The notes under the pieces: model-generated | Seen by the model: the letters and a program-made list of their open reading frames with translations, nothing else | Told to the model about the DNA's origin: nothing | The model's database searches: none | In this document: positions 1 through 5,979 of the stretch, one piece after another | How the letters are laid out: each line of letters begins with the position of its first letter | How positions within the stretch are numbered: the first letter of the stretch is position 1 | Source: Methylotenera_A sp040387035 | Lineage (GTDB): Bacteria; Pseudomonadota; Gammaproteobacteria; Burkholderiales; Methylophilaceae | Length of the DNA: 16,717 nucleotides | Direction of reading: 5' to 3' | Assembly (NCBI GenBank): GCA_040387035.1 | Contig: JAZKEN010000048.1 | Span: forward strand, 1-16,717 | Position numbers and translations under genes: made by a program

Positions 1-2184
1 CGGTAACGGCTTGCTAAAGTAATAACCTTGGATTTGATCGCAATGATATTTCCTTAAAAAATCTAATTGCGCCAATGTTTCAACACCCTCAGCAATCACA
101 TCCAGTTTCAGGCTATGGGCAATCCTGATAATGGCCAGCGCCATTGCAGCGTCATCAGCATCGGTGGTGATATTACGAATAAAAGCAATGTCGATCTTTA
201 ATTTATCGATAGGAAAACGCCGTAAATAAGCCAGGCTGGAATAGCCTGTACCAAAATCATCAATCGAAATCTGCACGCCCTGTTGTTTGAGGTTCTGCAA
301 GGTTTCGATGGTCTGGTTGGTGTTTACCATCAGGATGCTTTCCGTTAACTCTAATTCCAGCAGCTTGGCTGGAACTTGATTCTCTGACAGCGCTTTAACA
401 ATTTCGGCTTGCAAATCACCATCAATAAATTGACGGCTGGAAACATTGACCGACACTTGTATCGGCCCAACCGATGAGTGCATCCACAAGCTGATTTGCT
501 TGCATACTTCCTCAATCACCCAACTGCCAACCGCAACGATAAGACCTGTCTCTTCCAACACTGGGATAAAGATTGCCGGCGATACCAAGCCATTGCCCGG
601 ACGCTGCCAGCGTATCAGCGCTTCAAGTCCAGCAACGCGTCCGCTTTTTACATCCACTTTAGGCTGGTAGTGCAAAACAAACTCGTGATTCAGCAAGGCT
701 TTGTGCAATGCATTTTCCAGATCCAGCCTCACCAGCATTTCGATATTCATTTGTGCAGTAAAAAAGCGGTAAGTATCGCGCCCTGCCTGCTTAGCGCGGT
801 ACATGGCGGTATCTGCATATTTGATCAATGTCTCTGTGTCTGATGCATCATTGGGGTGAATCGTAATCCCTATGCTGGCGGTCACTGTCATCTCGTGACC
901 CTTAAGGTCGAAAGGTATGCGTAGTGTTTCTCTGATTTTATTGGCGACAATCGCCGGGTTATGCGTCTCATCTTCCATCATCAGGATGATGGCGAATTCG
1001 TCGCCGCCCAGACGGCCTACCGTATCCCTGATGCGCACACATTGCACCAGGCGACTGCTGAACTGGACAAGTAATTCGTCACCGATGGCATGGCCTAATG
1101 TATCGTTAACGATTTTGAAGTGGTCCAGATCGATAAACAGTACACTGACCAGGCATTTACTGGCGGCACTGACAATCAAAGCTTTTGAAAGCGCATCGTA
1201 AAACAATTTTCGGTTGGGTAAGCCAGTCAGCACGTCATAATGCGCCATGCGGTGCAAACGCGCGCCCGCTTCCCTGCGCTCGGTGATATCACGTTCAACA
1301 ACGATGATTTTCCAACGCTCTTCAGAAAGTTCAGCTTGCTGGCGTAACTCTACCCACATTTGCGAGCCATCCATGCGTTTGCGCATATACTCGCTTGGCT
1401 TTGCCGGCAAGCCGCTGTCAATAAGGTCGTCATAAACCGACTCAAGTTCGCCACGGGTAGTGGAATTGACTTCCCATGGCGGCATGGCAATCAACTGATT
1501 ACGATTTTTATTGTGCAAATGGCATGCCGCATCATTGACATGCACATAGCGCATTGTGGAGCGATCGATAAGGTAGATGGCATCGGTAGTACCGTCCATT
1601 GCTAAAGCTAAATGACGCAATCGCATTTCAGCCTGTTTACGTTTAGTGATGTCGATATGCATGACCACGGCGCCACTTGGGTAAGGGGTAACCGTCATTA
1701 AGAACCAGCGCTGCTGGCTGGGCGAATGGCATGGATACTCAATCATAAAGCTCTGCTCACTGCCGTCCAGCACAAATCGAATACCTTCTGCGACTTGTTG
1801 CGCCTCAACAGCATCGCGGCCCATCGCATGGTCACAAATCTCCAGGTAGTTGGTACCCACCCCTTTTTTGTTATCAATGTACATATTCATCTCGGCAAAT
1901 TGCTGCCAGCCCTCGTTTACCGAGATGATGAATCCTTGCGTATTGAGTAAGGCAATATGCGCCGGTAAGGCGTTAAGAATCGCGGCCTGTCTAATCGTAT
2001 CACTGCTGCGCAGTTGTTCTTGCGCGTGCTGCAGTACGAACATGCGGCCATCCGTGCCAGCGACTGAATCTATCTCGCCTGCGGTGAGTTGCTCCAGGCG
2101 TTGGCCAGCTTTGTTGAGCACTTCGATTAAAGCGGAGATTTCCCCGTTATCACCCAGCGCAGGCAGCGTTGTAAATGTACTCAT
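1..2184 (-). CDS. PAS-PAS-GGDEF-EAL cyclic-di-GMP turnover protein (3' end beyond window)
   Basis: A bifunctional cyclic-di-GMP protein. 728 codons are visible and the frame is still open at the window edge, just after the conserved EAL-domain ending QGYYFSKPL, so only a short tail should be missing. Two PAS domains occupy about residues 60-170 and 188-305. The GGDEF domain has an intact GGDEF at 393-397 and an inhibitory I-site RxxD (R384-D387) exactly five residues upstream. The EAL domain has EAL at 521-523 and keeps SVNVS, ELTES, DDFGTGYSS, KID and AEGVET, so both cyclase and phosphodiesterase activities look possible. The start ATG overlaps the stop of the kaiB-like gene (ATGA, 2181-2184) and has no Shine-Dalgarno sequence of its own, so translation is probably coupled to kaiB. 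No membrane segment is evident, so the protein is probably cytoplasmic. It is the likely output arm of the Kai-like unit; that role is inferred from context. Confidence 0.93.
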   Translation of the reverse strand, partial: MSTFTTLPALGDNGEISALIEVLNKAGQRLEQLTAGEIDSVAGTDGRMFVLQHAQEQLRSSDTIRQAAILNALPAHIALLNTQGFIISVNEGWQQFAEMNMYIDNKKGVGTNYLEICDHAMGRDAVEAQQVAEGIRFVLDGSEQSFMIEYPCHSPSQQRWFLMTVTPYPSGAVVMHIDITKRKQAEMRLRHLALAMDGTTDAIYLIDRSTMRYVHVNDAACHLHNKNRNQLIAMPPWEVNSTTRGELESVYDDLIDSGLPAKPSEYMRKRMDGSQMWVELRQQAELSEERWKIIVVERDITERREAGARLHRMAHYDVLTGLPNRKLFYDALSKALIVSAASKCLVSVLFIDLDHFKIVNDTLGHAIGDELLVQFSSRLVQCVRIRDTVGRLGGDEFAIILMMEDETHNPAIVANKIRETLRIPFDLKGHEMTVTASIGITIHPNDASDTETLIKYADTAMYRAKQAGRDTYRFFTAQMNIEMLVRLDLENALHKALLNHEFVLHYQPKVDVKSGRVAGLEALIRWQRPGNGLVSPAIFIPVLEETGLIVAVGSWVIEEVCKQISLWMHSSVGPIQVSVNVSSRQFIDGDLQAEIVKALSENQVPAKLLELELTESILMVNTNQTIETLQNLKQQGVQISIDDFGTGYSSLAYLRRFPIDKLKIDIAFIRNITTDADDAAMALAIIRIAHSLKLDVIAEGVETLAQLDFLRKYHCDQIQGYYFSKPLP

Positions 2185-2477
2185 AAGGCCAGGGTATCCA
2201 GTCCCAATGCCTGCAATATGATGTTTGACTGATTGAGCGTACCGACGATTTTTATCATAGGAAACGGCGAAAGTTTAACCAGTGTAGGCGTCATGAAAAT
2301 CCCATCCTCCAAGGTCTGGCAAGACTCCTGGAATACATCCAATACTTCAATCTCATGACTATCCGGCAAATAGACCTGGCAAAACTTTTTAAGGTTAGCA
2401 AGCGCCTGAATGGAGTTTTGCGTATCGCCAGCGACGTACAGCCTGAATCTGAATATTTCTACTGGTGGTTGGCTCAT
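2181..2477 (-). CDS. kaiB: KaiB-like protein (thioredoxin-like, clock family)
   Basis: A 98-residue protein matching the KaiB family over its whole length. It has the N-terminal strand FRLYVAGDTQNS, an ALANL helix, the segment IEVLDVFQ, and the proline-rich TPTLVKLSPFP followed by KIVGTL. In cyanobacteria KaiB switches fold and binds the KaiC CI ring. The prolines of the switching segment are kept. The usual GDL(S) motif, whose Asp matters for fold balance in cyanobacterial KaiB, reads GTLN here. The length is close to the usual ~100 residues. It sits between kaiC and a GGDEF/EAL gene with 4-bp ATGA overlaps at both ends (2474-2477 and 2181-2184), so it should be made in step with both. Whether it takes part in timing or in stress responses cannot be read from the sequence. 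Confidence 0.93.
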   Translation of the reverse strand: MSQPPVEIFRFRLYVAGDTQNSIQALANLKKFCQVYLPDSHEIEVLDVFQESCQTLEDGIFMTPTLVKLSPFPMIKIVGTLNQSNIILQALGLDTLAL

Positions 2478-4219
2478 AGCTTGTCAACTTTCTTCCCGGT
2501 ATGTGAGATATCGGCACCACGCAGCTCTTTCATGCGCTCAAGGCCGCGAGACTGCTCACGTTCACGACTCTCTGTAGTGCGTTGTAGCAAGGTTTTTTCT
2601 ACTTGTTTAGCCACGAGCTCGGTTTGCAGCGATTTGGCGCGCACTTCAAGCACCGCTTCTTCGGCATCAAGGCTGACTTTTTTGAGTTGAGCCGCTACTT
2701 CAGCTACTTCATTGGCAACACGCTCGGCGCTTTCTTTTTCCCAGCGCATGGTGCCCATCAACACTTCACCGCCTGCGGTATAAATGTCGGCTAGCGTGAC
2801 GCCATCGTCACTTAGAATCAGTTCACGCACCTGGTTGGAATGCGATGTGCCGCGCGATTTGATGATGGACATGCCACGGTTACGCTCACCCGCCTGCACC
2901 AAGTAGTTAAGATGCAGCCAGGTATCAGCCAGTGTCGAAATTTGTAATGGGCTGCCGCCATCCGTTTGGCCGGACATCTCATCTAACAGGCTGGTACAAA
3001 CCAGCGTGATACCATCCGATTTTGACCAGTCAATCAGGCGTTCAGCGACGCCATTAGCGGTTAATTCATTGCCGGCTTTTGATAGTGCCGATACCGGATC
3101 AATCACCAGGCAGCGTGCTTTGTGTTCTTTAGACAGGGTTTTAATGCGCACAAGCAAGGTCTCGGCGCTGCCGGTGATGGTGCGCGCTGAAATCATGCGT
3201 AGCAGGCCGTTATCCACAAACCGTTGCAAATGAATGCCCACTGAGGTCAAGTTACGGATGACTTCCGTGCCATCTGAGTCAAAACTGACAAACATGGTGG
3301 GCTCGCCACGCTCACAAGCCGCTTCAGCAAAAGCACCGCTGAGGGTGGTTTTAGCCGTGCCAGGAAAGCCGGTGATCAGCACGCTGGAGGCACGATAATA
3401 GCCACCTCCCAGCATGGTATCCAAACGCTCTACACCGCTGGTCACGCGTTCGCTGGTGACTTTGGCATCGACGCGGCCCAATGTACGGGCAAGCGCGACA
3501 TCAAATCCGTTTCTGCCAATCACAAACGGTGACTCATCCTCATCGAAACCAGAGCCACGAAATTTCTGTACACGCAAATTGCGTTGTGACACGCCTTGTA
3601 TCACGCGGTGATTAAGCATCACTGCGCAATCCACCATAAACTGCATAAAGCTGAATGATTGTTGATCAATGGAACTGATCTCTTCCCTGCTGGCTTTTGT
3701 CGTAATCAGTCCTGTGAGTTCATTCGCCAGTAACCAATCATGCAAGCGGTATATTTCCTGCCGCCTGGAAGCCGCATCCGGCAGTAGCGATATCACAATA
3801 TCCAGGGCATCGAATACGATACGCCGTGCACCCATTTTTTTGACTTTGGCTTCCAATGCCGCCAGCATGCCGCTGATATCAAAGCTGCCTGATTGTATAA
3901 AATCCGGCTTTGGTTGGGCATCAAGGAAAAACAATTGGTCGGAAGTCAGTTCGTTCAGCTTCCAGCCAAAGCTTTCAAAATTAGAGATGATGCGTTTGGG
4001 TGCTTCTTCAAAAGCGACGAATATCCCCGGCTCTTGAAACTCTTTGACCCCATGGGTTAAAAAGTGCATGGCGAAGATGGTCTTGCCTGAGCCCGGTCCG
4101 CCTACCAGTAAAGTAGTTCGACCCTTTGGCAGCCCTCCGTCAGTGATTTCATCAAAACCCGTAATGCCGGTAGGAACTTTATTGCTGGTAAGAGAATGGG
4201 TGGTAGTAGCGTTCGCCAT
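2474..4219 (-). CDS. kaiC: KaiC-like dual RecA-fold ATPase with C-terminal coiled coil
   Basis: A 581-residue KaiC-family protein with two tandem RecA-like domains. CI (about 10-245) has Walker A GGPGSGKT (40-47), the catalytic pair E71-E72 and a Walker B ending in D137. CII (about 255-490) has a non-standard P-loop GFPGTAKT (284-291, Ala for the second Gly). It has D314-S315 where cyanobacterial KaiC has Glu-Glu, and a Walker B with D374. S428-T429 in QISTLADT aligns with the autophosphorylated Ser-Thr pair of cyanobacterial KaiC. After the core, residues about 492-570 form a charged, heptad-like coiled coil, making the protein about 60 residues longer than cyanobacterial KaiC (519). It is the first gene of a unit with kaiB and a GGDEF/EAL gene. 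The purine-rich AAGAAAG ahead of the ATG is a modest ribosome-binding site. No kaiA lies next to it; the upstream gene is a diguanylate cyclase. Confidence 0.94.
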   Translation of the reverse strand: MANATTTHSLTSNKVPTGITGFDEITDGGLPKGRTTLLVGGPGSGKTIFAMHFLTHGVKEFQEPGIFVAFEEAPKRIISNFESFGWKLNELTSDQLFFLDAQPKPDFIQSGSFDISGMLAALEAKVKKMGARRIVFDALDIVISLLPDAASRRQEIYRLHDWLLANELTGLITTKASREEISSIDQQSFSFMQFMVDCAVMLNHRVIQGVSQRNLRVQKFRGSGFDEDESPFVIGRNGFDVALARTLGRVDAKVTSERVTSGVERLDTMLGGGYYRASSVLITGFPGTAKTTLSGAFAEAACERGEPTMFVSFDSDGTEVIRNLTSVGIHLQRFVDNGLLRMISARTITGSAETLLVRIKTLSKEHKARCLVIDPVSALSKAGNELTANGVAERLIDWSKSDGITLVCTSLLDEMSGQTDGGSPLQISTLADTWLHLNYLVQAGERNRGMSIIKSRGTSHSNQVRELILSDDGVTLADIYTAGGEVLMGTMRWEKESAERVANEVAEVAAQLKKVSLDAEEAVLEVRAKSLQTELVAKQVEKTLLQRTTESREREQSRGLERMKELRGADISHTGKKVDKL

Positions 4220-4261
4220 GAGCTTCTTTCTTTAAGAAACATCTGGCAGCAGTGTCGGAGT

Positions 4262-4277
4262 GCTAGCGTTTGCTAGC
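4262..4277. repeat. paired GCTAGC motif in the kaiC leader
   Basis: Two copies of the self-complementary hexamer GCTAGC (4262-4267 and 4272-4277) are separated by GTTT. They lie about 43-58 nt upstream of the kaiC start and downstream of the candidate promoter. The pair can form a 6-bp stem with a 4-nt loop in the mRNA leader, or act as a double-stranded operator. Confidence 0.4.
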
Positions 4278-4295
4278 TCTGTCAGTAAGAAATTT

Positions 4296-4325
4296 ATTAT
4301 CACACACTTAACTGTAACGAAGTAA
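4296..4325 (-). promoter_or_regulatory. candidate promoter of the kaiC-kaiB-GGDEF/EAL unit
   Basis: On the minus strand an extended -10 element reads TGTGATAAT (hexamer GATAAT at 4296-4301). A weaker -35-like TTACTT lies at 4320-4325, giving an 18-nt spacer. Transcription would start near 4289, leaving a leader of about 70 nt before the kaiC ATG. Inferred by inspection only. Confidence 0.45.
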
Positions 4326-4334
4326 AGCGATTGA

Positions 4335-4396
4335 CGGTTAACCGCAATTGCTTTTAATGGATGACAACGGCGGTTAGCTTCCAATCAAAGCTAACC
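4335..4396. repeat. intergenic palindrome and 9-bp hairpin between the diguanylate cyclase gene and kaiC
   Basis: CGGTTAACCG (4335-4344) is a perfect 10-bp palindrome just upstream of the candidate kaiC -35. Next to it, GGTTAGCTT (4372-4380) and AAGCTAACC (4388-4396) form a perfect 9-bp stem with a 7-nt loop, 17 bp past the stop of the diguanylate cyclase gene. No U-run follows on either strand, so it is not a canonical intrinsic terminator. It may still protect the upstream transcript's 3' end. Confidence 0.45.
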
Positions 4397-4413
4397 TAGC
4401 CTAGATTGTGGGT

Positions 4414-5826
4414 CTATAGTTGTTGCGCTATCAGTTCTGCAAATACATGCATCACTGAAATGTCACGTTCATTCAGCGTTTGGTTAGGTTTGTAACTAAA
4501 ACAACAGAACGTGCCGTAGACCTCGCCATTGCTAAGCCTGATAGGTACGCTCATATGAGCCCTAACCGGCAATATTGCGGTAACGGGTAAGCTCATTGCT
4601 TCTGGCAATTCAAAAGCGTCATTGATAATCTCAGGCAGGCGCCCATCAATCACTCTTTGACAGTAACTTTCTTCAAGAGGGCCACTATCGCCCACAGCAA
4701 TCGGTGGGTTCAGGTCTTTTGAATCAACCGCATCAAACTCACGTACGCCATCATGGAAATGCGAGATAAATGCCACATCCATATTAAGATGGCGTCGAAT
4801 AGCCGATAAGGTATTTTGTAAAAAGTTTGCCTCGTTTTTTTTCGGAATGCTTAACAATTGTTGCGCATTTTCAATAAGGGCTGAGTTTGTTAAAAGTGAT
4901 TTTTCCTCAATGGATTTGGCAATATCCTCAACCCTTAATAATTTAAAGTTATTACGGCCTGAGTGTTTGGCTTTGTACATGGCTTTGTCTGCAAGGGCCA
5001 GCAAAGCATCCGCCTCTAATTGGCGGCCATCGTAGATAGCAACACCTATGCTGGAGGTGATCTTGAGCGAGTAACTGCCTAACCATTCACCACGATTGAG
5101 TTCTTGCAGTAGGTTGCTTGCTACTGTGCCAGCACTTTCATCAGTAACAGCGCCCTCCACAATCACCGTGAACTCATCACCCCCCAGGCGGGAAACAATG
5201 TCCACCTCACGCAACCTGTTTTTTAGCCGTGCAGCAAACTCTTTGAGCAGGTTATCGCCTGCCTCGTGTCCCAGGTTGTCATTGATTGATTTAAAGTGGT
5301 CGATATCTAAATAGATTAAAGCCAGGTTGGTACTATTGCGCCTGCATCTGGCCATGGCTTCTGGCAAGGTAGCATTAAAGTAAGCCCGATTTTTTAATCC
5401 AGTAAGTGGGTCGTTAGACGCCAAAAAGCGCAGTTTTTCTTCTTCGATTTTGCGGCTGGATATGTCTTGAATAAATGCATAGCATTCGTGTTTTCCTGCA
5501 TCCGGGATATAAGTGATTGCCATCTCAGCCGGGAACACTTGGCCACTTTTTGTTTTAAGCTCGAGTTGAATACGGCGATGCAATGCGTCGGCGTGACCAC
5601 TTTCATCAAAGCCCTTCATTCCTTGCTCGTGTGCTTCCCTTGATTGGCCAGGGACAATCATTTCGTCCATTTCCCGGCCAATAGCCTCATCATGCTTCCA
5701 GCCAAAAATGTTCTCGGCTTGCTGATTCCACTCGATAATCAACCCATCGTTATCCACGCCGATAAAGGCGTCGTAGCTGGTATCTAATATGTTTCTGAGG
5801 CGTTGTTCTTGAGTCTGTCTGTTCAT
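4414..5826 (-). CDS. PAS-GGDEF-GAF diguanylate cyclase
   Basis: A 470-residue protein predicted to make cyclic-di-GMP from two GTP. A PAS domain covers about residues 5-125 (FIGVDNDGLIIEWNQQAENI, then a DISSRK exit). The GGDEF domain (about 130-300) has GGDEF at 215-219 and the product-inhibition I-site R206-x-x-D209 five residues before it. A GAF domain fills about 325-470 (YCQRVIDGRLPE, MSVPIRLSNGEVYGTFCCF). GAF domains of this subtype often sit in front of an EAL domain, but here the protein stops right after the GAF (ELIAQQL). The roughly 200 bp downstream hold no EAL remnant, so it is either a natural variant or has lost a C-terminal EAL; that is inference. No good Shine-Dalgarno precedes the ATG. 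A hairpin and an FNR-like box lie upstream. The protein looks soluble. Confidence 0.92.
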   Translation of the reverse strand: MNRQTQEQRLRNILDTSYDAFIGVDNDGLIIEWNQQAENIFGWKHDEAIGREMDEMIVPGQSREAHEQGMKGFDESGHADALHRRIQLELKTKSGQVFPAEMAITYIPDAGKHECYAFIQDISSRKIEEEKLRFLASNDPLTGLKNRAYFNATLPEAMARCRRNSTNLALIYLDIDHFKSINDNLGHEAGDNLLKEFAARLKNRLREVDIVSRLGGDEFTVIVEGAVTDESAGTVASNLLQELNRGEWLGSYSLKITSSIGVAIYDGRQLEADALLALADKAMYKAKHSGRNNFKLLRVEDIAKSIEEKSLLTNSALIENAQQLLSIPKKNEANFLQNTLSAIRRHLNMDVAFISHFHDGVREFDAVDSKDLNPPIAVGDSGPLEESYCQRVIDGRLPEIINDAFELPEAMSLPVTAILPVRAHMSVPIRLSNGEVYGTFCCFSYKPNQTLNERDISVMHVFAELIAQQL

Positions 5827-5866
5827 GGATATTAAGATTTAGGTAGATGTAAAGCGCAATTTTTGG

Positions 5867-5886
5867 GGATAAATGCGAATTTATCC
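5867..5886. repeat. 8-bp inverted repeat in the diguanylate cyclase leader
   Basis: GGATAAAT (5867-5874) and ATTTATCC (5879-5886) are perfect inverted arms around GCGA. This is a stem of 8 bp with a tetraloop, about 41-60 nt upstream of the diguanylate cyclase start. It could be an mRNA hairpin or an operator. Confidence 0.45.
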
Positions 5887-5887
5887 A

Positions 5888-5901
5888 TTGATTTAAATCA
5901 G
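5888..5901. promoter_or_regulatory. candidate FNR/CRP-family binding site
   Basis: TTGAT-TTAA-ATCAG matches the FNR/Anr consensus TTGAT-N4-ATCAA at nine of ten positions and contains the perfect 12-bp palindrome TGATTTAAATCA. It lies 62-75 bp upstream of the diguanylate cyclase start, in the 153-bp gap after the GAF-PAS-GGDEF-EAL gene. AT-rich palindromes can arise by chance, so this is tentative. Confidence 0.4.
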
Positions 5902-5979
5902 TTAATCGGCTTTTGAGGTATAGACGTTGTAATTTGAATAAAATTGAGTAATTAATTTACTACAAATTATTCTAATGAG

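Noticed and set aside
446..843. Plus-strand open frames opposite the first GGDEF/EAL gene
   Set aside because: They lie antisense to a clear EAL coding region, have low-complexity unrelated translations and no ribosome-binding site.
4414..5826. A kaiA gene upstream of kaiC
   Set aside because: The upstream gene is plainly PAS-GGDEF-GAF and shows no KaiA features. No other frame near the kai unit fits KaiA.
5930..5979. AT-only inverted repeat after the GAF-PAS-PAS-GGDEF-EAL gene as a terminator
   Set aside because: The pairing is only A-T, short and without a defined T-tract. It is expected by chance in such AT-rich DNA.
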